Positions 7,944 to 16,835 of a DNA stretch of 64,000 bases are shown here, in pieces; position 1 is the first letter of the stretch, and each line of letters starts with the position of its first letter. Where the stretch lies: assembly GCA_963774765.1 (NCBI GenBank), contig CAVZGP010000010.1, forward strand, positions 124,001 to 188,000, in the 5' to 3' direction. The DNA is from Sva-07 sp963774765. GTDB lineage: Bacteria > Actinomycetota > Acidimicrobiia > Acidimicrobiales > Ilumatobacteraceae. The position numbers and the translations under genes were made by a program. The notes below the pieces were generated by a model. It saw only the letters and a list, made by a program, of their open reading frames with translations, did no database searches and was not told where the DNA came from.

Positions 7944-8766
7944 CGTCGGCGACCTCGCGGTCGATCATCGGGTCCGCCCCACGTGCCGATGCCTCCAGTT
8001 CGACGAGCGCCCGCTCGCTCGACTCACCGAGATACGCCGCGATCACGGTCGGATCTGTCCGGATGGCGGCGGGCCTCCCGTGAGCGATCACCTTGCCGAA
8101 GTCGAGGACGTAGATGTCGTCGCACACGTTGAGGACCAGGCCCATGTCGTGGTCGATCAGCAAGATGCTCACCCCCAGGTTCAGGATCCCGCGCAGGTGT
8201 CGCCCAAGCTGCTGGCTCTCGGTCGTGTCGAGTCCGGCGGCCGGCTCGTCGAGCAGGAGTAGTTTGGGCGCGGCGGCCAAGGCTCGCGCGACTGCGATCA
8301 GTTTGCGCTGGCCGTGGCTCAGTTCGACGGGATGCGCGTCGGCGAGTTCGCGTATTCCCAGCGCGTCCAACGCCTCGTCGACGCGGGCGCCAGAGTTGCC
8401 GGCGTTGCGGTTCGGGTGGAAGACGTCGGAGACGAACGAGTACCAGCGGGGCTGCTCGGCGGCGACCATGAGGTTGTCGCGAACGCTCAGGTCCTCGAAC
8501 AGCTCGAGTGACTGGAAGGTCCGCACGAGGCCGAGCTTGGCCCGCTCGTCGGGACGCCGTCCGGTGACATCCACCCCGTCGAAGCACACCGAACCAGCGG
8601 AGATCGGCGTGAAACCGGTGATCGCATCGATGAACGTGGTCTTGCCCGCTCCGTTGGGGCCGATCAGGCCGACCATCGTGCCCGCCTCGCACGAGAGATC
8701 GATTGCAGCGTTGGCGTAGATCCCGCCGTAGATGACGCTCAGGTCACTGGTCTCGAGCAGCGCCAT
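7936..8766 (-). CDS. livG: ABC transporter ATPase, LivG type
   Basis: The encoded protein has 276 residues from ATG 8766 (MALLETSDLSVIYGG). The start lies one base beyond the permease stop, and a longer in-frame start at 8847 would overlap the permease, so the short form is chosen. Walker A GPNGAGKTTFIDAITGF, signature ELSHGQRKLIAVARAL and Walker B KLLLLDEPAAGLDTTES are all intact. The C-terminal region (VIAAYLGE) is typical of LivG. It forms the ATPase pair with LivF. Confidence 0.88.
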   Translation of the reverse strand: MALLETSDLSVIYGGIYANAAIDLSCEAGTMVGLIGPNGAGKTTFIDAITGFTPISAGSVCFDGVDVTGRRPDERAKLGLVRTFQSLELFEDLSVRDNLMVAAEQPRWYSFVSDVFHPNRNAGNSGARVDEALDALGIRELADAHPVELSHGQRKLIAVARALAAAPKLLLLDEPAAGLDTTESQQLGRHLRGILNLGVSILLIDHDMGLVLNVCDDIYVLDFGKVIAHGRPAAIRTDPTVIAAYLGESSERALVELEASARGADPMIDREVADDG

Positions 8767-8767
8767 G

Positions 8768-10774
8768 TCAGGACCCCACCTGTGCGGACACGCCGACGGC
8801 GGCGTGACGGGACTCGCGAATGCGGGCTCGACGGCGGTGGCCGACACGAGTCCGGACCCCGCCTGCGATTCCTTCGGGGTTCAACACGGCGGTGAGGATC
8901 AACAGCACTCCGCCGATCAGCACCGCCCAGTCACCGAGGCTGCCGATGGCCTCGGCCATGGCGAAGAAGGCCACGCCCGATGTCGCCATCACCCCAGCGG
9001 TCACCGCGCCGCTCACGCAGGTGATGCCGCCCAGATACGCGACCGCCAGCGCAGTGAGCGACGCCACGGTGCCGAACGAGGCGTCCGACACGCTGCCGAA
9101 CCGGTAGGCGATCAGGCAACCACCGATCCCGGCGATGAACGACGATGCGGCGAACACCTCCAGCTTCACCCGGGCGACACCGACGCCGCTCGCACTCGCC
9201 GCTCGCTCGTTCGACCGCGCTGCAAGCATGCGTCGCCCCGACGAACTCCGCCGCACGTTGGACACGCCGAGCGCGAGCAACAGGGCCACCGACACCAGCA
9301 GCACCCCGAAGATCGGCCGCGACGTGTTGGAACCGAGGATCAACCCCACGTCCCATGACCCGAATCGTGGATTCGGCACCTTCGCCCCTCCGGTCGACGC
9401 ATCTCCGACGTACTTCGGGTTCTTGAAGATGAACTCCGAAATCGCCACACCGCCTGCCAACGTCACGATCGCGAGGTTGGTTCCGCGGACGCGAAGTGCC
9501 GGGAGCCCGACCAGGACGCCGAACACCATCGCGACGAGCGACGCCATGATCGGTGCGAGTGGGAACGGGATGTTCCAGTTCATCGCCAGCTTGGACACGG
9601 TGAATCCCGCCACCCCGGCGAACGCCATCTGCGCCAACGAGGCCTGCCCGCCGAATCCGGTGAGCAGCACCAACGACAGCGCAAGCACCGTGGCGATCGT
9701 CGTGGTCATGATGGCCTCACGCCACAACGGCCCGAACGCGAGCAGCCCGACGACTGCCAGTGCCACCGGTGCGATCACACTGACAGGCGTGATCTTGGCC
9801 GGAGGAATCCTCGGCAGCCTCCACTTGTCGACGGTTCCCCGATCGGGGATCCGCTCGCCCAGCACGACCATCGCCACGATGATCACCAGGAACGGCAGGC
9901 CTTCACGGGCGCCGTACTGGGGGAACCACGAGAAGTCGGTCTGCATCTTGATGAACGACGACTGCACCATGCCGATCGCGAGTCCTGCGGCGACGGTGAG
10001 CCAGACGTTTCGGAAGCCGCCGAGCAGCGCCGCGCCGAGCGCCGGGATGAGGAACCCGAACGTGAACACACCGGACGAGAGCTGGATCATCGGCGAAGCG
10101 AGGATGACGACCAACGCGCCGACGACCGAAGCGAGGACGAAGCTCGCCCGGGCGAGCGAACTCGGCGAGTAGCCGAGCAGTACCGCCCCCTTCTCGTTGC
10201 CCGCGGCGGCGCGGGTGGCCATGCCGAGCCGCGTGTACTTCGAGGCGAGGAAGAACCCTCCGGTGATGAGCGCGACGACCACGACGAGCCACAACCCATC
10301 GCGCGGCACGGTCAGCCCGTCGGCGATCGTGACGGGCTCACGCGGCAGGATTGCATCCACCCGCAAGCCGGCGTTGTCGGGGAATCGGCGCTCGATCAGC
10401 GCGGTGAAGACGATCACCAGGCCGATGCTGGCGACGATCTTGGCCAGTCCGGGCGCCCTGAGCAACGGCCGGAAGACGAACTGGTAGACGACGAGTCCCA
10501 TCACCGCTGCGGTGAGCAACGAGAGCGCCAGCGCCCACGCGAGGCCGACGTCGTCACCGAAGTGGTACCTGGCGGGGAGCCCCGGGATCGGGAACGTGTA
10601 GTTGCCCAGGCGGAGGTCGGCGTACACGTACGCCGACCAGGTCGCCATTGCTCCGTACGCAAAGTTGACGACTCCCGAACCCTGGTAGGTGATCACGAGG
10701 CCGAGGCCGAAGGCTGCGATGATCGCCCCGGCACCGGCACCGAGCAGGAGGAAGAACAGATAGTCAGTCATCAC
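8768..10774 (-). CDS. Fused LivH-LivM permease of a HAAT-family ABC transporter
   Basis: The encoded protein has 668 residues. The N-terminal half (about 1-310) is LivH-like (FGLGLVITYQGSGVVNFAYG, then FGFLIPALGAALLGGF). The C-terminal half (about 330-640) is LivM-like (ALSLVLLTGFGGQASLAQMA, GLPALRVRGTNLAIVTLAGG, ALAVAYLGGITCVSGAV). The two permeases are normally separate genes of about 300 and 330-400 residues, so this is a natural fusion. The start is ATG 10774 or the next codon. It lies between the binding-protein gene (18 bp upstream) and livG. Confidence 0.88.
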   Translation of the reverse strand: MMTDYLFFLLLGAGAGAIIAAFGLGLVITYQGSGVVNFAYGAMATWSAYVYADLRLGNYTFPIPGLPARYHFGDDVGLAWALALSLLTAAVMGLVVYQFVFRPLLRAPGLAKIVASIGLVIVFTALIERRFPDNAGLRVDAILPREPVTIADGLTVPRDGLWLVVVVALITGGFFLASKYTRLGMATRAAAGNEKGAVLLGYSPSSLARASFVLASVVGALVVILASPMIQLSSGVFTFGFLIPALGAALLGGFRNVWLTVAAGLAIGMVQSSFIKMQTDFSWFPQYGAREGLPFLVIIVAMVVLGERIPDRGTVDKWRLPRIPPAKITPVSVIAPVALAVVGLLAFGPLWREAIMTTTIATVLALSLVLLTGFGGQASLAQMAFAGVAGFTVSKLAMNWNIPFPLAPIMASLVAMVFGVLVGLPALRVRGTNLAIVTLAGGVAISEFIFKNPKYVGDASTGGAKVPNPRFGSWDVGLILGSNTSRPIFGVLLVSVALLLALGVSNVRRSSSGRRMLAARSNERAASASGVGVARVKLEVFAASSFIAGIGGCLIAYRFGSVSDASFGTVASLTALAVAYLGGITCVSGAVTAGVMATSGVAFFAMAEAIGSLGDWAVLIGGVLLILTAVLNPEGIAGGVRTRVGHRRRARIRESRHAAVGVSAQVGS

Positions 10775-10792
10775 GGCGTCGGAGCGACGCGT

Positions 10793-12154
10793 TCATGGCA
10801 GGTAGCCGACGACCGAGATCGCCTCGAAGCCGGGAATCGTCCGGATTTCGCCGCCCGCGACGTACTCGCCGATGGGGAACTCGAAGCTGCAGATGCTCGG
10901 GTAGTCCGGTGCGAGCCCGCATGTGAGCAGGTTGTCGTTCGGGAAGTTGCGGATGTCGGTCGCCGTGGCGAGCGCCTCGTAGATCGACGCCCCGGCGACC
11001 TCCCCGCCGCCTTCGGCCACGCTGTTCGCCACCCTGGCCAGCGTCATGATCTGCGTCACCCCGAGCGCACCCAGCCCGAGGGAGATCGCGTTCGCATCGC
11101 CATGGCCGGGTTCGATCAACGCCGCGAAGTCTGTGGTCGCCGGCGTCTCCTGGGCACTGCCGATCGCGATGAAGCTCCAGCCCACGGCATCGTCGCCGAC
11201 GACGTCGATGACCTCCGTACTCGCACAGATCGGCGTCGTGATCGCCGGGGTCGTGATGCCGAGCGTGGCGCGGCCCCGCATGGCACCAATGCAGCCCGCA
11301 TCGGAGTACAACGAGATCAGCACGTCGGGATTGCCCTCGTTGGCCTGGCGCATCAGGCCCAGGAACCCGGCATCGGTCTCGTTGTCGCCGCCCTTGATCG
11401 AGACGTAGTCGATACCCGCCTTGTCGAGGGCCGCAGTCAGTGCCGCTTCCGATCCGTTCGCGCCGACGTTGTCGGCGCTGACGATGCCGACGCTCTCCGC
11501 CTCGAAGTGGAGGTCGGCGAGCGCGACCATCGCCGCCATCGTCGTGGCGTTTCCACCGGACACGAACAGTGCGTCTGCGGTGTAGTCGCCCGACAGGATC
11601 GGCAACGCCCCGGTCACAGGGATCTGCGATGCCGCGTACGTGTCATAGCCAGGAAAGACGTCGAGCCCGAGCATGACCAGTTCGACGTTCTTGCCGGCGA
11701 GTTCCTGGGCACAGGCCTGCGAGGTCTCAGGCGAACCGGACGCGGTGCAGTGCACGATCTCGATCTGCCGGCCACCCATGCCGCCATGTTGGTTCAGGTA
11801 GTCGACCGCCAGATCGGTGTCGGTGCGCATCTCTGGGAAGTCGAATCCAGGTGTGCCTTCGGTGTTGACCATGCCGATCACGATCGGTTCACCGGTCGGC
11901 GGATCGAGGACCGCGAAGCCTTCGTCGGCCGACGGCGACTCCTGCGGACCCGAGTCGGTCGGATCGGTGCCGGGCACGGCGAGCGATAACTCGGTTGGGG
12001 TCGTTGCCGTCGGTTCTGCGTCGGTCGCGGGCGCTGAGGCATCCGACGTCGGCGCGCCGTTCGATTCGTCGCTCGCGCACCCCGCCACGGCGAGCGACGC
12101 TACGGCGATGATGGCGGTGGTGATCCCGCGTGCGTGGTGGTGCAGTCCTGTCAC
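10793..12154 (-). CDS. HAAT-family substrate-binding lipoprotein
   Basis: The encoded protein has 453 residues from GTG 12154, preceded by GAGGGA. An upstream ATG at 12298 would overlap the oxygenase gene. The signal peptide has a lipobox (IAVASLAVAGC) followed by a low-complexity Ser/Thr/Pro/Asp linker of about 50 residues. The body is a type I periplasmic-binding fold (PIVIGMVNTEGTPGFDFPEM, then LAVDYLNQHGGMGGRQIEIV), as in LivJ/amide-type receptors. It would be anchored outside the cytoplasmic membrane and deliver ligand to the fused permease. The ligand is unknown. Confidence 0.85.
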   Translation of the reverse strand: MTGLHHHARGITTAIIAVASLAVAGCASDESNGAPTSDASAPATDAEPTATTPTELSLAVPGTDPTDSGPQESPSADEGFAVLDPPTGEPIVIGMVNTEGTPGFDFPEMRTDTDLAVDYLNQHGGMGGRQIEIVHCTASGSPETSQACAQELAGKNVELVMLGLDVFPGYDTYAASQIPVTGALPILSGDYTADALFVSGGNATTMAAMVALADLHFEAESVGIVSADNVGANGSEAALTAALDKAGIDYVSIKGGDNETDAGFLGLMRQANEGNPDVLISLYSDAGCIGAMRGRATLGITTPAITTPICASTEVIDVVGDDAVGWSFIAIGSAQETPATTDFAALIEPGHGDANAISLGLGALGVTQIMTLARVANSVAEGGGEVAGASIYEALATATDIRNFPNDNLLTCGLAPDYPSICSFEFPIGEYVAGGEIRTIPGFEAISVVGYLP

Positions 12155-12194
12155 GATGTCCCTCTGACGTTGTTGCCCGATGTCGACGTGTGCG

Positions 12195-13556
12195 TCACGC
12201 CATGATGTGGTCCGGCACCCAGCTTCCGTGCGCACCATAGGGCACCCGTCTCGGAAGGTGGATCGTGGCCACGGGCGGGGCGGAGAAGTTCTGGGCATCG
12301 ATGATCAGCAATCGAGATTCGTCGGTGGTCGTGTCGTGCGACAGGCTGATGACCCACCCCTCGTCCTCGCCCGAGTCGACCGACGCCGGCGCGAAGACCG
12401 GTTCGGCGCCGCGTACGCCGTCGCCGAGCTGGTGTTCGGTGCACGCGCCGGTTCGCAGGTCGTACTTCCACAGGGCCGAGCCGTACACCGGCTCCTCGGC
12501 GATGCCTTCACCGGCCATCGCCATCAGATACCCGTAGCGGGCGTCCAATCCGATCAGGCGATCGTCGATCCGGCCGAAATCCCCCGGTCGGTCGTCGATC
12601 TGCACCTCGGTGACCGTGCCGGCGTCGAGGTCGATCGTCCAGCGCCACAGCCGGCCGACCTCGGCATAGTCGTCGTTGCTGGTTCCGAACGCCTCCGGCT
12701 GACGCGACACGTGCAGCACGATCGTGTTGCCGACCTCGTGGGCGTTCACGGGATGGAAGACGTAGCACGGGTCGATCTCGAACCAGCGGACGTCGGCGTT
12801 CGTGCCCGTGCGCGGCATCACGCCGAGACGCGCTCCTGCATCACGATCGAACTGGAATGGCAGGCCCGTTGACAGAGCAGCGAGATCGAACACGACGGGA
12901 AGGTCCATGAACACGACATGGTTCTGCGTCACGTTGAAGTCGTGCATCATCACCAGATTGGGAATGTCGATGCCCTCGATCTGCTGCACCACGCCGTCGG
13001 CGCTGATGCGGATGTAGTGCAGGAACGGTGGTTGCGGACTGAGATAGCTGAACGCGATCAGTTCACCGGTGATCGGGCACACCTTGGGGTGCGCCGTCAT
13101 CGACGTGGTGAGCGCTCCCCCGAAGTTCTCGTACCCGACCGTGTTGAGCTCGGTGTCGATCTCCCACGGCCAGTGCGCCTCTTCGAGACACAGCAGCTTC
13201 TTGTTGTGCGCCATCACGTGTGTGTTGCCGGTACCCCGAGCGAGATCGCCCATGTTGGCCATCGGGTCGCCGCCACCCGTGTCGGTGACGTTCGGCGTCT
13301 GCACGAATCGATTGCGGTACCACTCGGCTCTACCCCCGGCCAGGCGCACGCCGTGCACCATGCCGTCGCCGTAGAACCAGTGATCGGATCGACCGGACAC
13401 CGGGTTCGGCCCCGTGCGCACGTAGGTGCCCTGGAGGTCGGTCGGGATGACCCCGTCGACGCGGAGACCGGTGTCGGTGCGTTCGTCCAGTACCGGGGCC
13501 CAATTGTTTCGCAGATGCCAGGGAAGCTCGGTGCGAGTGTTCTCGTCGACGGTCAT
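12195..13556 (-). CDS. Carotenoid cleavage oxygenase family enzyme
   Basis: The encoded protein has 453 residues from ATG 13556. It shows family landmarks in order: TDLQGTYVRTGPNPV, WFYGDGMVHGVRL, and the iron-ligand histidine regions AHPKVCP, MMHDFNVT, HPVNAHEVG and the C-terminal GAHGSWVPD. The family is a seven-bladed beta-propeller with Fe(II) held by four His, which cleaves C=C bonds of carotenoids, apocarotenoids or stilbenes with O2. No signal peptide is seen. It is the first gene of the ABC run (40 bp before the binding protein) and divergent from a TetR gene. A stilbene or apocarotenoid substrate imported by the transporter is an inference. Confidence 0.88.
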   Translation of the reverse strand: MTVDENTRTELPWHLRNNWAPVLDERTDTGLRVDGVIPTDLQGTYVRTGPNPVSGRSDHWFYGDGMVHGVRLAGGRAEWYRNRFVQTPNVTDTGGGDPMANMGDLARGTGNTHVMAHNKKLLCLEEAHWPWEIDTELNTVGYENFGGALTTSMTAHPKVCPITGELIAFSYLSPQPPFLHYIRISADGVVQQIEGIDIPNLVMMHDFNVTQNHVVFMDLPVVFDLAALSTGLPFQFDRDAGARLGVMPRTGTNADVRWFEIDPCYVFHPVNAHEVGNTIVLHVSRQPEAFGTSNDDYAEVGRLWRWTIDLDAGTVTEVQIDDRPGDFGRIDDRLIGLDARYGYLMAMAGEGIAEEPVYGSALWKYDLRTGACTEHQLGDGVRGAEPVFAPASVDSGEDEGWVISLSHDTTTDESRLLIIDAQNFSAPPVATIHLPRRVPYGAHGSWVPDHIMA

Positions 13557-13655
13557 GTGACGAACGTAACACGCCCGACCGAGGTTATTTACCGTAAGTA
13601 CGATTCTTGTCGTTTGCTCATTCGGCCGGAGTCGGAGCTTGGTACGGTCGGGCGC
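13557..13655. promoter_or_regulatory. Divergent promoter region of oxygenase and TetR genes
   Basis: This 99-bp gap must hold both promoters. A short AT-rich patch contains TTAC-C-GTAA (13590-13598), a small palindrome that could be part of a TetR-family operator. Evidence is limited to position and symmetry. Confidence 0.3.
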
Positions 13656-14303
13656 GTGAGCCCACGAACTCCGGTCGCGAGGTCCCGAACGCAGCGCCGC
13701 GGTCCGGGCCGGCCGAAGGGCGGCGAACTCGTCACCAGCAAGGACCAACTTCTCGATGCGGCAGCGCGTGTGATCCGCACGAATGGCCCCGAGGTCACGA
13801 TGGACGACATCGCGGCGGCCGCCGACGTGACCAAACCGGTGCTCTACCGGACCGTCGGCGACAAGGACGCCGTGATCACCGCCCTGTCGGTGCGCCTCGT
13901 CGACGCCATGAACACGGCAGTCGACGAGGCGATCTCGGGAACTCGTGGTACGTCGAATGTCTCCGCTGCCGACGCTGCGCAGGCGGCTTTCGAGGCAGTA
14001 CTGCGCGGTTGTCTGGTGGCGATCGACTCGAACCGGAACCTCTTCGTCTTCGTCAACGCGGGCGGGCCCGGCACCGATTCATTTCGCTCGTTGGTCGACC
14101 GATCGTCGATGAAGATGATCGAACGATTCGCCGCGATTCGCGAGAGCGCCGGACTCGATGCGGCGCCCGCTCGCACCTGGGCCTACGCGCTCGTCGGCGC
14201 CATTCACGTCGTCGCCATGATGTGGCTGCGCGACGAATACGACGACCTCGACACCGTCGCGACGCACCTGGCGGCGCTGATGTGGCCGGGGGTGAACTCG
14301 TGA
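13656..14303 (+). CDS. TetR/AcrR-family transcriptional regulator
   Basis: The encoded protein has 215 residues from GTG 13656. A longer frame exists upstream but would cover the opposite-strand oxygenase. A basic N-terminus (RRGPGRPKGGELV) leads into the TetR helix-turn-helix (LLDAAARVIRTNGPEVTMDD, then IAAAADVTKPVLYRTVGDKD). The ligand domain is helical with no recognisable specificity. It is divergent from the oxygenase-transporter run, so it probably represses that run and itself, responding to a substrate or product. Confidence 0.85.
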   Translation: MSPRTPVARSRTQRRGPGRPKGGELVTSKDQLLDAAARVIRTNGPEVTMDDIAAAADVTKPVLYRTVGDKDAVITALSVRLVDAMNTAVDEAISGTRGTSNVSAADAAQAAFEAVLRGCLVAIDSNRNLFVFVNAGGPGTDSFRSLVDRSSMKMIERFAAIRESAGLDAAPARTWAYALVGAIHVVAMMWLRDEYDDLDTVATHLAALMWPGVNS

Positions 14304-14785
14304 ACGACGAGGCCGCGCGGTCGAGGGTGCCTTCGTCGCTCTGACCTGCACGGCGCACCCATCACGCCTTGCGGATCGCCGGGAGGGGTTTCACGTTCTG
14401 GGAACTCGGCATGCAGATGATCGATCTCGGCCGGTTCGAGGAAGCCGTCGCCGGGTACGCCGACACACCCGTCGCGGCAACGACCGTTCTCGACAGGACC
14501 TTCGACGGCCACTTCTTCTCGATGATCGCCGAGAAGCGAGACGGCTTCGAGGTGTCTGCGCTGCTTGCGGGCTACGCCGAAGCAAGAGGCACGACCGGAT
14601 CTGTCAGACGTCGAATTTCGGTCTTCCACAGCGGCTCTCGGAGTCCCAAGATCGCGTCGAGCGCGAGTTGGGCACCAACCGGTACCAGGAGCTGCGACCG
14701 CCGAGGCGAGGACATCGCCTGGGAGGACCTCCCGCTCGTCCACCCGTCGGCCGGACCTCGCCAACGTCTGGCGGCTCGCAGCGAA
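14304..14785. other. Region without a confident gene
   Basis: These 482 bp hold no frame with a good start or a recognised family. One plus-strand frame from TTG 14369 gives about 75 protein-like residues (FTFWELGMQMIDLGRFEEAV, then TFDGHFFSMIAEKRDGFEVS) before turning to low-complexity sequence that runs into the tRNA. It may be a fragment of a lost gene, but I cannot name the family. Confidence 0.4.
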
Positions 14786-14828
14786 CTCGTGAACTCGTGG
14801 TGGAACTATTCCCGTACGAGTTCACGAG
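14786..14828 (-). terminator. Hairpin downstream of tRNA-Leu
   Basis: Perfect 13-bp arms (CTCGTGAACTCGT at 14786-14798 and its complement at 14816-14828) flank a 17-nt loop. The hairpin begins 11 bases beyond the tRNA 3' end. There is no U-run, so it could be a high-GC terminator or a processing barrier. Confidence 0.45.
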
Positions 14829-14839
14829 AACGGAAGCTG

Positions 14840-14928
14840 TGGTGTCGGAGGGGGGACTTGAACCCCCACGCCCATAAGTAGGGCACTAGCACCTCAAGCT
14901 AGCGCGTCTGCCATTCCGCCACTCCGAC
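14840..14928 (-). tRNA. tRNA-Leu (anticodon GAG)
   Basis: This is an 89-nt cloverleaf with encoded CCA. The acceptor stem GTCGGAG (14922-14928) pairs with CTCCGAC (14844-14850). The anticodon stem CTAGC/GCTAG encloses the loop TTGAGGT, giving anticodon GAG. A long variable arm, as expected for leucine, precedes the T-arm GGGGGTTCAAGTCCCCC. The 3' discriminator A and CCA occupy 14840-14843. It reads CUC and CUU codons. Confidence 0.95.
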
Positions 14929-14974
14929 GTGGTTGTGGGTCAGTGACTGTATCCGACCTCTGACGCTACTCCAC

Positions 14975-15220
14975 TCAGACCATGAGGAACGGCAGCGCCA
15001 ACACGGTGAACACCCAGACCAACGCGAACACGAAGGTGATTCGGTTGAGGTTCCGTTCCGCAGCCGACGATCCGAGCGCCGCTCCGCCGCCGCCACCGAA
15101 CATGTCGGACAGGCCGCCACCGCGGCCGCTGTGCATCAAGATGCCAGCGATCAGAGCGCCCATCGAGACCACGTTGATCGCGAGGGTGATGTAGAGCATG
15201 ACGTCACGCACGGTCGACAA
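14975..15220 (-). CDS. secG: Preprotein translocase subunit SecG
   Basis: The encoded protein has 81 residues if started at TTG 15220; ATG 15199 would give 74 residues beginning MLYITLAINVV. There are two transmembrane helices joined by the conserved Gly-rich loop (HSGRGGGLSDMFGGGGG). SecG assists SecYEG in protein export. It normally follows tpiA directly. Here an oligopeptide-type ABC operon and a PH-like gene lie between them. The start codon is uncertain because no clear ribosome binding site precedes either choice. Confidence 0.9.
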   Translation of the reverse strand: MSTVRDVMLYITLAINVVSMGALIAGILMHSGRGGGLSDMFGGGGGAALGSSAAERNLNRITFVFALVWVFTVLALPFLMV

Positions 15221-15222
15221 GC

Positions 15223-15747
15223 CTACCGGTCACTTGGCTGCTCGGGCGCCCACCGCGCCCGCCGATACAACCACGTCGGATCGGCCCCCGGTTGTGGTCG
15301 CGGAACTCGCTCGAGAATCGACCGATCAACTGGATCGAGGAGCCGCTCGAGTTCGGCGAATTCGTCCGCCGACTCACAACGATCGACAAGGATGTAGCGC
15401 CTCCGACCGACGACGGCCACCAATCCACCATGCGCCAGTCTTCGAAAACCGGCCACGACCCCTGGCCGCGACCGCGACAACTGGTCGATGCGCGACCACG
15501 GCAACCGTTGGCGGCGCAGCAGCGGCCGGCGCGTGAGACCGTCCGAGTCGAAGCTCACAGCGATCGGGTAGTCGAACAACACGATGAGCGTGAAGATCGC
15601 ACCAGCGACGAGGATCACGGTGGGCAGCAGCTGGACTCCCGCGGAGGCGACAACGAGTGCACCGGCCATCAACACGACGAGCGCTCCTGCATAGGTGGTG
15701 ACGATGCCCCGCCAGCTGGCGTGCAGCGTCACGGACTCGGCTGCCAC
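15223..15747 (-). CDS. Membrane protein with PH-like domain
   Basis: The encoded protein has 174 residues from GTG 15747, which lies two bases beyond the stop of the upstream ABC ATPase gene. Two adjacent hydrophobic helices (GIVTTYAGALVVLMAGALVV, then LLPTVILVAGAIFTLIVLF) precede a bacterial PH-like soluble domain (PIAVSFDSDGLTRRPLLR, then LPWSRIDQLSRSR, then YILVDRCESADEFAELERLL). Such proteins are common in actinobacteria and lack a defined function. It is the last gene of the transporter operon and ends close to secG. Confidence 0.65.
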   Translation of the reverse strand: MAAESVTLHASWRGIVTTYAGALVVLMAGALVVASAGVQLLPTVILVAGAIFTLIVLFDYPIAVSFDSDGLTRRPLLRRQRLPWSRIDQLSRSRPGVVAGFRRLAHGGLVAVVGRRRYILVDRCESADEFAELERLLDPVDRSILERVPRPQPGADPTWLYRRARWAPEQPSDR

Positions 15748-15749
15748 GA

Positions 15750-16835
15750 TCAGTCGCCGGCGATGTCGACCTTGCGTCCGAGCTGCAGGGTGCGTTCGAG
15801 CAGCGTCTCGCCTGGCTGCAGTGCGAAGTGGCACGCCACCTGATGCCCAGGCGCGATTTCGGTCAACTGTGGTGTCTCCTGCGAGCAGACATCTTGAGCA
15901 ATCGGGCAACGCGTGTGGAAGCGACACCCCGTCGGCGGATTCGCGGGGCTCGGCACATCGCCCTGGAGGATGATCCGACGCCGCGCCCGTTCGCGGCGAG
16001 GATCGGCAATCGGGACCGCAGACAGCAACGACTGCGTGTACGGATGCGCTGCCTCGTCATAGAGTGCGTCCCGATCGGCCAGCTCGGCGATCCGGCCGAG
16101 ATACATGACGCCGACGCGATCACTGGTGTGACGTACCACCGACAAATCGTGTGCGATGAAGATGAAGCTCAGCTCGTACTCGTCCTGGATCTCGTCGAGC
16201 AGGTTCAACACCTGTGCCTGGATGCTCACGTCGAGCGCCGACACCGGTTCGTCGAGAACGATCACCTTCGGACGCAGCGCAAGCGACCGGGCGATACCGA
16301 TGCGCTGGCGCTGGCCACCGGAGAACTCGTGCGGGTACCGGTTGCCGTGTTCGGGAAGCAGGCCGACGCGGGTGAGGAGTTCGCCGACACGATCGCGGGC
16401 CTCCTTCTTCGGCACGCCGTGGATCTTCATCGGCTCGCCCACGATCTCACGGATCGGCAACCGCGGGTTCAGCGAGGCGTACGGATCCTGGAACACCATC
16501 TGAAGATCGCTGCGCAACTGGCGCAACCTCTTCTTCGATGCAGTGGTCACGTCCTCGGTTCCGAAGGTCACGGTGCCAGATGTCGGCTCGACCAGCCGCA
16601 GCAATGACCGGCCGAGCGTGCTCTTGCCACAGCCTGACTCGCCGACGATCCCGAGCGTCTCGTTGCGCATCAGGTCGAGCGACACGCCGGAGACCGCCTG
16701 CACCGAACCGACCTGCCGGCGGAACACACCAGCGCGGATCGGGAACTCCATCACGAGATCCTCGATCTTCAGGATCGGTGCATCCTCAGCGATACCGCTG
16801 AGGGCACCCGAGTCGTACAGCGAGGCGGTGGTCAC
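15750..16835 (-). CDS. Oligopeptide-type ABC transporter ATPase, OppF/DppF-like
   Basis: The encoded protein has 361 residues from GTG 16835, overlapping the preceding gene's stop (GTGA). A longer in-frame ATG at 16934 lies inside that gene. Walker A GESGCGKSTLGRSLLRL, signature FSGGQRQRIGIARSLAL, Walker B KVIVLDEPVSALDVSIQAQV, and a C-terminal OppD/F cap (PPTGCRFHTRCPIAQ) with the cysteine block seen in this ATPase family. It pairs with the OppD-like ATPase to drive uptake of oligopeptides or similar solutes. Confidence 0.9.
   Translation of the reverse strand: MTTASLYDSGALSGIAEDAPILKIEDLVMEFPIRAGVFRRQVGSVQAVSGVSLDLMRNETLGIVGESGCGKSTLGRSLLRLVEPTSGTVTFGTEDVTTASKKRLRQLRSDLQMVFQDPYASLNPRLPIREIVGEPMKIHGVPKKEARDRVGELLTRVGLLPEHGNRYPHEFSGGQRQRIGIARSLALRPKVIVLDEPVSALDVSIQAQVLNLLDEIQDEYELSFIFIAHDLSVVRHTSDRVGVMYLGRIAELADRDALYDEAAHPYTQSLLSAVPIADPRRERARRRIILQGDVPSPANPPTGCRFHTRCPIAQDVCSQETPQLTEIAPGHQVACHFALQPGETLLERTLQLGRKVDIAGD

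Noticed and set aside
14369..14881. 170-codon open frame before and into the tRNA
   Set aside because: It overlaps the tRNA, starts at TTG without a ribosome binding site, and only its first half looks protein-like; kept only as a possible gene fragment.
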